From: 'Osedax' symbiont bacterium Rs2_46_30_T18
GTDB taxonomy: Bacteria > Pseudomonadota > Gammaproteobacteria > Pseudomonadales > Balneatricaceae
Assembly (NCBI GenBank): GCA_002163025.1
Contig: MABF01000146.1
Location: forward strand, 1 to 32,235
Reading direction: 5' to 3'
Length of the DNA: 32,235 nucleotides
This document shows, in pieces, positions 1-7,683 of the stretch (position 1 is the first letter of the stretch; each line of letters opens with the position of its first letter). A model generated the notes under the pieces. That model worked only from the letters and a program-made list of their open reading frames with translations. It was not told the DNA's origin and ran no database searches. A program made the translations under genes and the position numbers.

Positions 1-161
1 GAGTGATAGCTGTTGATGACAAAGTCTATATTGTTGATGACAAAGGCAGTGTAGCGAGCGCGCATCAACTGTTCAGCGTTAACGGCTAAGCTTTCGTCAG
101 CGTGGATTAGCGCGCAGCAATCGGCGAGTTTTTTTTCAGATCCGCAAGGGCAGTTTTTCAT
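1..161 (-). CDS. ychJ: YchJ-like SEC-C motif protein, N-terminal part (cut by window edge)
   Basis: The first 53 codons of a minus-strand gene are visible; the rest lies left of the window. The protein opens with a Cys-rich SEC-C type motif (M-K-N-C-P-C-G-S, then a C-C pair at residues 15-16). It continues with the stretch L-M-R-A-R-Y-T-A-F-V (residues 32-41), typical of the YchJ/UPF0225 family, in which an N-terminal zinc-binding SEC-C motif precedes an NTF2-like domain. The ATG at 161 is preceded on the minus strand by an AGGA ribosome-binding site about 7 nt away. The cellular role of this family is not established. It is divergent from asd and unlikely to belong to the same operon. Identification rests on the short N-terminus only, but the motif spacing is a close match. 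Confidence 0.8.
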   Translation of the reverse strand, partial: MKNCPCGSEKKLADCCALIHADESLAVNAEQLMRARYTAFVINNIDFVINSYH

Positions 162-420
162 TCAGGTTCCTAAAGGTGTTGAGCCGGCTCGACTATGTTA
201 GTCGTTTTTGCAACTGTGCGCGCTAGTTAACTTAGACTTTGGTCTAGGCGCGTCAATCCTTTGTTAAAACTGGTGTCATTAATCCCTGAATAAGTGGAAT
301 TATCCATAGCCTATTGTCAACTATTCGCGGATAATGCTGGGTTCTGATTTTTCGTCATTATCTTGAAAAATATAGACGTAGCTCTAAAAGAGAGAAGATT
401 AACTAACTAAGAGAATAGCA
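162..420. other. Divergent intergenic region between ychJ and asd
   Basis: About 260 bases without a gene separate two divergent genes, so promoters for both should lie here. The best candidate I could find for asd is a weak pair, TTGAAA (363-368) and TAAAAG (385-390), 16 bases apart. A loose inverted repeat (CGCGCTAG near 218-226, CTAGGCGCG near 243-252) is also present. Neither is convincing enough to name a regulator. Confidence 0.4.
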
Positions 421-1533
421 ATGAAACGTGTAGGTTTTGTCGGTTGGCGCGGAATGGTTGGTTCTGTGTTAATGCAGCGTATGATAGAGGAAGGCGATTT
501 TAATCACATTGATGAGCCCGTGTTCTTTACCACATCACAAATTGGTCAGGAGGGTCCGGATATTGGTAAAACAATTCCAACCTTAAAAGACGCGACCGAT
601 ATTGATGAGCTGAAAACGATGGATGCCATTATTTCCTGCCAGGGTGGAGACTACACAAACGCTGTTTATGCTGATTTGCGCAGTGCTGGCTGGAAAGGCT
701 ACTGGATAGATGCGGCCTCTAGTCTACGTATGGCCGATGACAGTATCATTGTTTTAGATCCGGTTAATCGAAACCTCATTGATAAAGGCATAGATTCCGG
801 GGTTAAAACCTTTGCTGGCGGCAACTGTACCGTGTCGCTAATGCTGATGGCGCTAGGTGGATTGTTTAAAGCGGGCCACATTGAATGGCTTACATCGATG
901 ACATACCAGGCGGCATCCGGGGGCGGTGCCCGTCATATGCGTGAGCTAATCAGTCAAATGGGGACAATACACAACAGTGTTGCCGATCAGTTGAACAGTG
1001 GCTCGGCGATATTGGCGCTGGATGAAAAAGTTTCTCGCACGATGTTGAGCAGCGAGATGCCGGTGGATCAATTTGGTGTGCCGCTGGCCGGAAGTTTGAT
1101 TCCCTGGATTGATGCCCAGTTAGATAATGGTCAAAGTAAAGAAGAGTGGAAAGGTTTTGTCGAAACTAACAAGATTTTAGGCAAACTAGAGACCCCTATT
1201 CCAATTGATGGCACTTGTGTACGCATTGGTGCTATGCGCTGTCACTCTCAGGCTTTTACAATAAAGTTAAACAAAAATATTCCTATCAGTGAGATAGAAG
1301 ATATGTTGGCAGAGGCCAATGATTGGGTGAGTGTAGTCCCGAATGATAAAGAGAAGACATTGACTGATCTGACCCCAGCTAAAGTAACAGGTACTTTAAA
1401 TGTGCCAGTTGGCCGGTTGAGAAAAATGAACATAGGCTCGCAGTATTTAAATGCCTTTAGTGTCGGCGATCAGTTGTTGTGGGGGGCGGCGGAACCATTG
1501 CGTCGAACCCTGCGAATTTTGCTGCAAGCATAA
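421..1533 (+). CDS. asd: Aspartate-semialdehyde dehydrogenase (enterobacterial type)
   Basis: This enzyme reduces L-aspartyl-4-phosphate to aspartate semialdehyde with NADPH, the branch point to lysine/diaminopimelate, threonine and methionine; it is cytosolic. The 370 residues match the length of E. coli Asd (367 aa). Visible features are the N-terminal nucleotide-binding motif G-W-R-G-M-V-G-S (residues 8-15), the catalytic Cys136 in G-G-N-C-T-V-S and the catalytic His275 in R-C-H-S-Q-A. The ATG at 421 follows a GAGA-containing weak Shine-Dalgarno sequence. An intrinsic terminator follows directly (1555-1577), so it is probably monocistronic. A second ASADH of a different subfamily follows; this adjacency is known from Pseudomonas. 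Confidence 0.97.
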   Translation: MKRVGFVGWRGMVGSVLMQRMIEEGDFNHIDEPVFFTTSQIGQEGPDIGKTIPTLKDATDIDELKTMDAIISCQGGDYTNAVYADLRSAGWKGYWIDAASSLRMADDSIIVLDPVNRNLIDKGIDSGVKTFAGGNCTVSLMLMALGGLFKAGHIEWLTSMTYQAASGGGARHMRELISQMGTIHNSVADQLNSGSAILALDEKVSRTMLSSEMPVDQFGVPLAGSLIPWIDAQLDNGQSKEEWKGFVETNKILGKLETPIPIDGTCVRIGAMRCHSQAFTIKLNKNIPISEIEDMLAEANDWVSVVPNDKEKTLTDLTPAKVTGTLNVPVGRLRKMNIGSQYLNAFSVGDQLLWGAAEPLRRTLRILLQA

Positions 1534-1554
1534 GGCTTAATATTGGTGTGTAAC

Positions 1555-1577
1555 AGCCCGATTTATCGGGCTTTTTT
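1555..1577 (+). terminator. Intrinsic terminator after asd
   Basis: AGCCCGA (1555-1561) and TCGGGCT (1566-1572) form a perfect 7-bp stem with a TTTA loop, followed by a run of six T. It lies 22 nt after the asd stop codon and isolates asd from the second ASADH gene. Confidence 0.9.
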
Positions 1578-1656
1578 GTTTTTATTTGACGCTTTTTATG
1601 AGCGTGGCCAGCTTGTGTCCTTAAAAGGTCTTAAGCGGTAAGAGTATAGGTGAATT

Positions 1657-2679
1657 ATGAGTATGACATATGATGTAGCTGTTGTTGGTGCAACAGGTTT
1701 AGTAGGTGAAACAGTGCTGTCCATATTGGAACAGCGTGATTTTCCGGTAGGTGCCATCTATCTGCTGGCTAGTGAGCGCTCTGCAGGCACTAAGATTCAA
1801 TTTCAGGGCAAAAATATCAGCGTTGAAAATTTACAGGACTTTGATTTTTCGCAAACGCAAATTGCCTGGTTCTGCGCCGGTGGTAGCACGTCTGAAAAAT
1901 ATGCTCCGATTGCCGCAGATAGCGGCTGTATTGTGATAGATAATTCTAGTTTCTTTCGCAACGATTTCGATGTTCCGCTGATTATACCCGAGGTCAATCC
2001 GGACAGTCTTATCAATTACACCGCCCGCAATATTATCGCCAATCCGAACTGCTCTACTATCCAGATGTTGCTAGCGTTGGCACCAATCCACAGAGAAGTG
2101 GGGATCGAGCGCATTAATGTCTCTACCTATCAGGCGGTTTCCGGCTCTGGTAAAGCAGGCCTAGAGGAATTGGCCAAGCAGACCACATCTCTGCTCAATG
2201 CCAGGGAAGTCGAAGTGAATGTATATTCGCAGCAGATAGCGTTCAATGTGCTGCCGCACATCGATGTTTTTCAGGACAATGGCTATACCCGTGAAGAGAT
2301 GAAGATGGTCTGGGAAACCCATAAAATTTTAGAAGATGAGAGTATCGCTGTTAATCCAACATGTGTTCGGGTGCCGGTTTTCCATGGCCACAGTGAAGCT
2401 GTGCATATTGATACAGCCGGGTATATCAGTGCGGATGAAGTGCGCGCGCTGCTGGGAAATTCAGAGGGAGTGGAAGTTATAGATTCGCCACAAACACAAG
2501 AATACGCCTCAGCTGTGGCTAACGGCAGTGGTTCCGATAAAGTGTTCGTCAGCCGTATTCGCGAGGATCTGGCCGGCAATAATGGCATCAACTTATGGGT
2601 GGTCAGCGATAATGGTCGCAAAGGTGCTGCCTTGAATGCGGTGCAAATAGCTGAATTATTAATTGAAAAATATCTGTAA
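1657..2679 (+). CDS. Second aspartate-semialdehyde dehydrogenase (USG-1 / Asd type II-like)
   Basis: A 340-residue NAD(P)-dependent ASADH of the subfamily found beside fimV in Pseudomonas-like genomes. It has an N-terminal Rossmann motif G-A-T-G-L-V-G (residues 11-17), the catalytic Cys132 in A-N-P-N-C-S-T, an Arg at 238 in C-V-R-V-P and the catalytic His245 in F-H-G-H-S-E. E. coli UsG, a relative, lacks the catalytic Cys by my recollection; this protein keeps it, so an active enzyme is likely. The start may be ATG 1657 or ATG 1663; an AGGTGA sequence just upstream fits 1657. It shares its product with the upstream asd but is divergent in sequence. Its separate role is unknown; a backup or alternative-cofactor enzyme is an inference. 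Confidence 0.9.
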   Translation: MSMTYDVAVVGATGLVGETVLSILEQRDFPVGAIYLLASERSAGTKIQFQGKNISVENLQDFDFSQTQIAWFCAGGSTSEKYAPIAADSGCIVIDNSSFFRNDFDVPLIIPEVNPDSLINYTARNIIANPNCSTIQMLLALAPIHREVGIERINVSTYQAVSGSGKAGLEELAKQTTSLLNAREVEVNVYSQQIAFNVLPHIDVFQDNGYTREEMKMVWETHKILEDESIAVNPTCVRVPVFHGHSEAVHIDTAGYISADEVRALLGNSEGVEVIDSPQTQEYASAVANGSGSDKVFVSRIREDLAGNNGINLWVVSDNGRKGAALNAVQIAELLIEKYL

Positions 2680-2683
2680 TATC

Positions 2684-2713
2684 CTATAAATAATATACAC
2701 TTATTATTTATAG
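2684..2713. repeat. Perfect 12-bp AT-rich inverted repeat
   Basis: CTATAAATAATA (2684-2695) and TATTATTTATAG (2702-2713) form a perfect 12-bp dyad around a 6-base loop, starting 5 nt after the stop codon of the second ASADH gene. There is no T-run after it and the stem is almost entirely A/T. It could be a weak terminator, an mRNA 3'-end structure or an operator. Confidence 0.6.
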
Positions 2714-2732
2714 AGACTAAAAGTAGAAGATT

Positions 2733-2772
2733 GATGCCTATTTCATTGACCTGTAGTGGCTAAATAGGTATC
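2733..2772. repeat. 11-bp inverted repeat with 18-base loop upstream of fimV
   Basis: GATGCCTATTT (2733-2743) and AAATAGGTATC (2762-2772) pair over 11 positions with one G-T wobble, separated by 18 bases. It follows the previous inverted repeat by 19 bases. Function is unknown; a fimV leader structure or a protein-binding dyad are both possible. Confidence 0.5.
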
Positions 2773-3065
2773 TTCTTTAGCTTGATTTGCGTGATAACTT
2801 GTTGATTTATCTACTGCTGTTAGTTGAATAAAAGCAAGTTTACACAGCGGCTGCAAATGCATCGCTTTTCTGTAGTCGGCTGTTTTCTTGACGTTTTTTC
2901 TCAACTAAGTGCGGTTGGAGTATCGGTCTTTATTGATAATAAGCGCTGGGAACAAGGCTAAAATAATAAATAGCTTTAAAACTATGCAAGACAGTCGATA
3001 ATAAATCTAGTTGGATGATCAATAGTTGTCAGCAAAGTTTGAATATTTAGGTTAAGGGATAATAG

Positions 3066-5975
3066 ATGCTTCGCAAACTTGGTTTAAGTATTGCCATAGC
3101 TAGTGCATTGTTGGTTGGTAAAGTTAATGCATTGGGTTTAGGGGAAATAAGGGTTAAATCTGCCCTGAATGAGCCGCTTCATGCAGAAATTCAGCTGTTT
3201 CAGGTCAAGAATCTCAGTCCATTGCAGATTAAATCCAGGATGGCTGATCTGAACGATTTTGCCCTCTCCGGATTGGCGACGCAGCGCGCCTTATCTGATG
3301 TTCGCTTCCAGGTTAGAGTACGTCCCAACGGTACCGGTAGAATTATATTAACCTCTAAGCTGCCGGTTACTGAGCCCTTTATGAATTTTTTAGTGGAAGT
3401 TAACTGGCCCAGCGGTCGTTTAATTCGCGAGTACACTCTGCTGTTAGACCCTCCTTCCTATAAAGCTGCGCAGAACGATAGAAATTTCAGCGCTAGTGAT
3501 AGTACCAGTAAAGCTAAGCCGGTTGTGCGCAAAACTCAGCGCAGACCTTCGGTAAAAAAAGCACCTGCGAACGTAAAGTTATCTAAAGGTCAGTATTATA
3601 TTCGCTCAAAAGATACTCTCTGGGATATTGCTGTTGCCAACAGGCCCAATAAGGGTGTGACATCACAGCAAATGATGGTGTTAATACAGCGCAAAAATCC
3701 CCAGGCTTTTCCCAATGCCAACATCAATGTGATGACTGCGAATGTGGTCATAGACTTACCGACGCAAGCCGAAATAGATGCTTTTAGTGCCAAGGACGCT
3801 AACGCTGAAGTACAGCGGCAAACCAAGTTGTGGAAAAGTGGTAATTTGCCTAAAGTAGTAGCGCAAAAGCCGACCATTAAAGCGGATAGCGAACAAAGTG
3901 CCGAGGCGCTCGCAGAAGCCGGCAGCGCTAAAGCTAAGCAGCCCAAAAGCCCAGCTGACAAAGCGGATGATAGTAAAAAAACGCAAGCAGACAAGCAGGC
4001 AGCCACATCTGAAGCCGCCATGGCTGAGGCAAAAGCTAAAGCTGCTGCGGATGGCAAGCCTCTAAGCGGCGAAAAAGGCATGCTCAATGTTCTGACCCCA
4101 GAGGAGGAAGCTGCACAACGTGAGTTGAAGACAAAAGCTCAGGCGCTGGTCCTGGCGGCCGGTAAAGACTCTAAAAAAATTGAAGAACTACTAAAAAATA
4201 ATGCTGAGCTGGATGTTAAATTGGCGCTCTCACAAGAGTCTATCGATGCGCTGCAGCGCGATAACGCTGAGTTGAATAAAAAGCTAGAGACTATTGCCAA
4301 ACAGCTTGAAGATATCAATAGACTCATCATGCTTAAAGACGAGCAGCTGGCGGTAATGCAAGATGAGCAACAGATGGCTGCACAGCAGCAAACCGAGAAA
4401 GATCAGCAGCTCAATGATCAAAGTTGGTTGGACAGACTACTGGCGGATCCCATAGCAGCAGTTGCCGCTGGTGGAGGTTGGTTGCTGGCGATACTGGCCG
4501 GTTTGCTCTTATTGCTAAGGCGCAGAAAAAAATCAGAACCTGAAGATGATGAAAAATCTGAACCCTCTATAAGTTTGCCCGATGAAGTAATAGATGATCA
4601 ATTGCAGGGATTGGCAGAAGTTGACGACCCCGCAGGATTGGATGATTCCGCGGATATGGATGACTTGATGGTCACCGATGAAATGGATGACCTCGACCTG
4701 GATCTTGATTTAGATATGGATATGGACCTGGGACTGGATGAATCCCTTGAAGGTACAGTTGTGCCTGGCATAGATGAGCTGGCGGGAATGGAAGACGATG
4801 ATTTGGCTGCAGAGCTTGAGGCGCAGCTAAACCCGGATATAGATGATGACGATGAAGACTTAGATATGTTAGAGGGTATTGACAGTCTGGAGTTTGATTT
4901 AGGTGAGAGTGATGCAGAGTCTGATTTAAGTGCAGAGTTAGATGCTGAAGAACAAGCTATGGCAGAGTTTACGGCTGCGATGGAGGAGGGCAATGATCAG
5001 GCTGAAGAAGTGCAAGATGATGAGCAGGTTGTTGATGAATCTCTGGAAGCTGTGGCACAAGAGCTGCCTGAAGTTGATCTGGAGTCCGTTGAGGAATCCG
5101 CTCGGGACGATGAGCTGGAAATCGAAATCGCTGAAGAGCCTGCTGATGAAGTCGATGATACAACAGTGGAAGAGCTGGAAGTCGATATCAGTGAAATTCC
5201 CGATACAGTGACGTCTCTGGATGAGCTGGAGGCACTAGAGGGGCTTAATCTAGAAACCGAAGAAGATTTACTGGCTGAAACCGAATTGACTCTGGATCTC
5301 GATGCAGAGGAAGATGTACTTGACGAATTGGCAGATGAGGCCAGTATAGAAGATGAGTTATCGGCTGCTATGCAAGAGCAGAGTGCCACACACAGCGCTG
5401 AAGAAGTGGCCGATACTATCGGCGGTAGTGAAGCTGAAGATTTGAATGAGGCTGCTGCTGAAACTTCTCTGCAGTTGGAGGACGATGAAGGCTTGTCGCT
5501 AGAAAGTGCCGCTATCGATATAGAAGAGGACGACATGTCTTTGGATAGTGCCGCTATCGATATAGAAGAGGAAGAGCTGCAAATTCCAATGGATGATGCG
5601 CTTGACGATGTACTGGAAACATCCGGGGCAGAAAGTGAAGCGGGTGATTCAGAAAGCATTGTTGACGAAGCTGAAGATGCGGCTGAAGTATCTCCTGAGG
5701 CATTAGAAGAGCAGCTGGATGAGTTGTTAAACAGTACCGACGATGATATAGCATTAGAGGCAGTAGAACCTGAGTTTGATACTGACAACGAGGAAGATAT
5801 TGATTTGTTGTTAGGTGAGGATGGCGTTCAAATGAAGTTGGATTTGGCGCGCGCCTATATAGAAATGGGCGATGCTGAAGGGGCTGGTGAAATTATTGCC
5901 GAGGTAATGCAAGATGGTGATCAGGCCCAGCAGCAAGAAGCTCAGCAACTGCTGAAAAATATCGAGACGCAATGA
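3066..5975 (+). CDS. fimV: FimV/HubP-type polar hub protein with LysM domain
   Basis: A 969-residue inner-membrane protein of the FimV/HubP family, which organises the cell pole and is needed for type IV pilus function and twitching in Pseudomonas. In order: a signal peptide (about 1-22, cleavage after V-N-A), the conserved periplasmic FimV N-domain (23-130), a LysM peptidoglycan-binding domain (about 175-232, Y-Y-I-R-S-K-D-T-L-W-D-I), an Ala/Lys-rich linker, a coiled coil (about 371-437), one membrane segment (463-484) followed by R-R-R-K-K, a very acidic cytoplasmic region (490-918), and the conserved C-terminal TPR-like FimV domain (919-969). The acidic part contains an S-A-A-I-D-I-E-E repeat encoded by a 26-bp direct repeat. 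The ATG has AGGGA 7 nt upstream. truA follows, as in Pseudomonas. Confidence 0.95.
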   Translation: MLRKLGLSIAIASALLVGKVNALGLGEIRVKSALNEPLHAEIQLFQVKNLSPLQIKSRMADLNDFALSGLATQRALSDVRFQVRVRPNGTGRIILTSKLPVTEPFMNFLVEVNWPSGRLIREYTLLLDPPSYKAAQNDRNFSASDSTSKAKPVVRKTQRRPSVKKAPANVKLSKGQYYIRSKDTLWDIAVANRPNKGVTSQQMMVLIQRKNPQAFPNANINVMTANVVIDLPTQAEIDAFSAKDANAEVQRQTKLWKSGNLPKVVAQKPTIKADSEQSAEALAEAGSAKAKQPKSPADKADDSKKTQADKQAATSEAAMAEAKAKAAADGKPLSGEKGMLNVLTPEEEAAQRELKTKAQALVLAAGKDSKKIEELLKNNAELDVKLALSQESIDALQRDNAELNKKLETIAKQLEDINRLIMLKDEQLAVMQDEQQMAAQQQTEKDQQLNDQSWLDRLLADPIAAVAAGGGWLLAILAGLLLLLRRRKKSEPEDDEKSEPSISLPDEVIDDQLQGLAEVDDPAGLDDSADMDDLMVTDEMDDLDLDLDLDMDMDLGLDESLEGTVVPGIDELAGMEDDDLAAELEAQLNPDIDDDDEDLDMLEGIDSLEFDLGESDAESDLSAELDAEEQAMAEFTAAMEEGNDQAEEVQDDEQVVDESLEAVAQELPEVDLESVEESARDDELEIEIAEEPADEVDDTTVEELEVDISEIPDTVTSLDELEALEGLNLETEEDLLAETELTLDLDAEEDVLDELADEASIEDELSAAMQEQSATHSAEEVADTIGGSEAEDLNEAAAETSLQLEDDEGLSLESAAIDIEEDDMSLDSAAIDIEEEELQIPMDDALDDVLETSGAESEAGDSESIVDEAEDAAEVSPEALEEQLDELLNSTDDDIALEAVEPEFDTDNEEDIDLLLGEDGVQMKLDLARAYIEMGDAEGAGEIIAEVMQDGDQAQQQEAQQLLKNIETQ
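5505..5572 (+). repeat. 26-bp direct repeat within fimV
   Basis: Two identical 26-base copies (5505-5530 and 5547-5572) with a 42-base period encode S-A-A-I-D-I-E-E twice in the acidic cytoplasmic domain. The identity at synonymous positions indicates a recent duplication. The repeat count could vary between strains by slippage without breaking the frame. Confidence 0.85.
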
Positions 5976-5984
5976 TAGACTGAT

Positions 5985-6012
5985 GTAAGTCGTAAGTCGT
6001 AAGTTTTAAGTA
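5985..6012 (+). repeat. Heptamer tandem repeat after fimV
   Basis: GTAAGTC (5985-5991), GTAAGTC (5992-5998), GTAAGTT (5999-6005) and the diverged TTAAGTA (6006-6012) lie just after the fimV stop codon. The unit shares the AAGT core with the heptamer array found after tatD (25795-25829). Confidence 0.8.
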
Positions 6013-6074
6013 ATAGCTAATTAGCTGCGCTCGATGAGTGCGTGGCTTACAAGAGAGTAGAGGAGTGAGGTTGT

Positions 6075-6923
6075 TTGTCAGATATAGAACAATCTAAGCA
6101 ACTAGAGGCGACGCAAGTCGCCTCTAGTCGTTTAGCGCTGTGCATCGAATATGCCGGTGAGAATTACAAAGGTTGGCAAAAGCAGAAGTTTGATGCCTTG
6201 CCAACCGTTCAAGAGCACGTAGAAAAGGCCTTGTCCAAAGTTGCCAATCATCCGGTCAGTGTTATTTGCGCCGGTAGAACTGACACTGGGGTCAATGGTA
6301 CCTATCAGATTATTCACTTTGACTCTATTGCCAGCCGAGATCTGCGGGCCTGGGTTTTGGGGACCAATAGTAACCTTCCGCAGGATATTTCAGTACAGTG
6401 GGCGAAAAAGGTAGATGATAGCTTTCATGCTAGGTTTTCGGCTCTGAACAGGCGCTATCGCTATATAATCTACTCTAATGCGGTCATGCCGGGAATTTTG
6501 CCCAAGGGAGTTACCTGGACCCACAAGTCGCTAAACCTCGAATCGATGCAGCGTGCGGCGCAATTTTTAGTCGGAGAACATGATTTTAGCTCTTATCGGG
6601 CGGTCGCCTGTCAGGCCAAAAGTCCGGTGCGCACTATCTCGGATATCAGTTTGTACCGAAGTGGTGAGCTGTTGGTTATCGATGTGCAGGCAAATGCCTT
6701 TTTGCATCATATGATTCGCAACATTGCCGGGGTGTTGATGAAAATAGGGGCCGCAGAAGCTGAGCCAGAATGGGCGCAGCAGGTTCTGTTAGCGAGGGAT
6801 AGGCGCGAGGGTGGAGTGACTGCGCCGCCACATGGCCTGTATTTTGTCGATGTTAAATACCCGCAAAAGTATCAGTTGCCAGCATCAAAACTGGGGCCGT
6901 ATTTTATAACTGCCAGAGACTGA
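6075..6923 (+). CDS. truA: tRNA pseudouridine(38-40) synthase
   Basis: TruA isomerises uridines 38-40 in the anticodon arm of many tRNAs. The 282-residue protein shows the catalytic aspartate Asp70 in A-G-R-T-D-T-G-V, the F-H-A-R-F-S-A motif (145-151 region), the R-Y-R-Y-I segment and the C-terminal A-F-L-H-H-M-I-R-N motif. The usual His after T-G-V is Asn here. No ATG or GTG is available in frame before the conserved L-A-L-C-I-E-Y core, so TTG at 6075 is the likely start. It has AGGAG (6061-6065) at 9 nt spacing. The first 20 codons are a non-conserved extension that contains a perfect 12-bp hairpin (6101-6128). It lies between fimV and trpF, the same order as in Pseudomonas. Confidence 0.95.
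   Translation: MSDIEQSKQLEATQVASSRLALCIEYAGENYKGWQKQKFDALPTVQEHVEKALSKVANHPVSVICAGRTDTGVNGTYQIIHFDSIASRDLRAWVLGTNSNLPQDISVQWAKKVDDSFHARFSALNRRYRYIIYSNAVMPGILPKGVTWTHKSLNLESMQRAAQFLVGEHDFSSYRAVACQAKSPVRTISDISLYRSGELLVIDVQANAFLHHMIRNIAGVLMKIGAAEAEPEWAQQVLLARDRREGGVTAPPHGLYFVDVKYPQKYQLPASKLGPYFITARD
6101..6128 (+). promoter_or_regulatory. 12-bp GCAA-tetraloop hairpin inside the 5' end of truA
   Basis: ACTAGAGGCGAC (6101-6112) and GTCGCCTCTAGT (6117-6128) are perfectly complementary and enclose the tetraloop GCAA (6113-6116), a GNRA loop. It lies 27-54 nt into the truA coding sequence. There is no T-run after it, so an intrinsic terminator is unlikely. It could lower initiation, act as an mRNA-processing or stability element, or bind a protein; these are inferences. 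Confidence 0.7.
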
Positions 6924-6950
6924 GCTTTCGGTGTCGGTGGTAGTTTGAGT

Positions 6951-7003
6951 GCGCTCTGAGATGAATCTCAAAAAGCGCTGAAAATTATAGTCCCTAAGAG
7001 GGA
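6951..7003 (+). promoter_or_regulatory. Two small hairpins between truA and trpF
   Basis: The first hairpin has an inner TGAGAT/ATCTCA dyad (6957-6962, 6965-6970) and an outer GCGCT/AGCGC stem (6951-6955, 6974-6978). The second is TCCCT-AAG-AGGGA (6991-7003). The first may end the truA transcript weakly, though it has no U-tract; the second sits just upstream of the candidate trpF promoter. Confidence 0.4.
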
Positions 7004-7007
7004 TTGC

Positions 7008-7016
7008 TGGTAGAAT
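7008..7016 (+). promoter_or_regulatory. Candidate extended -10 promoter for trpF
   Basis: TAGAAT (7011-7016) is preceded by TG at 7008-7009, giving an extended -10 element. No good -35 hexamer is present at normal distance, which is tolerated for extended -10 promoters. A start site near 7023 would leave a leader of about 34 nt before the trpF ATG at 7057. Confidence 0.35.
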
Positions 7017-7056
7017 CCGGCACTGTAAATATTCGATAAAAGTGGCTCTGGAATTC

Positions 7057-7683
7057 ATGATATCACGTGTAAAAATTTGCGGAATAACGCGTTTACAGGA
7101 TGCACAAGAAGCGATTGCTGCAGGTGCCAGCGCCTTAGGTTTTGTGTTTTACGGGCCTAGTCCGCGTTATATCGATCCCGAGAGTGCCGCAAATATAATC
7201 GCTGCACTACCTCCCTTTATTACTACTACTGCGCTCTTTGTGGATGAAGATCCCAAGCGGGTATCAAGTATTGTCGCTCAGACGCAAATAGATCTGCTGC
7301 AGTTTCACGGCGCGGAAGATGAAAATTACTGCCGTCAATTTAACACGCCTTTTATAAAAGCGCTGCGAGTACAAGAGAGTACAGATATTGCTGCCGCCGT
7401 CGCTAGCTATCCATCCGCCAGAGCTTTGTTGTTGGATACCTATGTAAAAGGGGTTCCCGGTGGAACCGGTGCGGTCTTCAACTGGCAGTTGATTCCCGAG
7501 CAGTTACGTCCGCAAATAATTTTAGCAGGGGGCTTAGACGCCACTAACGTCGCAGCGGCGATCGGGGCGCTGCGTCCTTTTGCAGTTGATGTCAGTGGCG
7601 GGGTAGAAGCGCAAAAAGGGATTAAATGTACCGATAAAATTCGTGCCTTTATGGCAGAGGTTGGCAGAGTCAATCTGGCTTGA
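7057..7683 (+). CDS. trpF: Phosphoribosylanthranilate isomerase
   Basis: TrpF converts N-(5-phosphoribosyl)anthranilate to the 1-carboxyphenylamino-deoxyribulose phosphate in tryptophan synthesis. From ATG 7057 the protein has 208 residues, usual for a monofunctional TrpF. It shows the catalytic Cys8 in V-K-I-C-G-I-T-R, the L-D-T motif, the phosphate-binding G-G-T-G segment and the catalytic Asp near 178 in V-D-V-S-G-G-V-E. An in-frame GTG at 7042 exists but would add five residues before the conserved start and has no Shine-Dalgarno sequence, so ATG 7057 is preferred. trpB and trpA, which follow trpF in many bacteria, are absent here; accD comes next, as in Pseudomonas. Confidence 0.95.
   Translation: MISRVKICGITRLQDAQEAIAAGASALGFVFYGPSPRYIDPESAANIIAALPPFITTTALFVDEDPKRVSSIVAQTQIDLLQFHGAEDENYCRQFNTPFIKALRVQESTDIAAAVASYPSARALLLDTYVKGVPGGTGAVFNWQLIPEQLRPQIILAGGLDATNVAAAIGALRPFAVDVSGGVEAQKGIKCTDKIRAFMAEVGRVNLA

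Larger units (their letters stand above)
2680..3065. other. Intergenic region between the second ASADH gene and fimV
   Basis: This AT-rich stretch of 386 bases has no convincing ORF. It holds two inverted repeats near its left end (listed separately at 2684-2713 and 2733-2772) and presumably the fimV promoter. Candidate hexamers TTGATA (2933-2938) and TAAAAT (2959-2964) are 20 bases apart, too far for a typical sigma-70 promoter, so no promoter is called. Confidence 0.5.

Noticed and set aside
2933-2964. TTGATA and TAAAAT before fimV as a promoter
   Set aside because: The 20-base spacing is too long for a typical sigma-70 promoter; kept only as a remark.
3596-4087. A 163-codon minus-strand open frame opposite fimV
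   Set aside because: It is an Ala/Ser/Leu-rich shadow of the Ala/Lys-rich linker of fimV without ribosome site or family resemblance.
4997-5788. A 263-codon minus-strand open frame, extremely rich in serine, opposite fimV
   Set aside because: It is the complement of the Asp/Glu-rich fimV domain, whose biased codons create a long antisense frame; it has no domain, and fimV is certain here.
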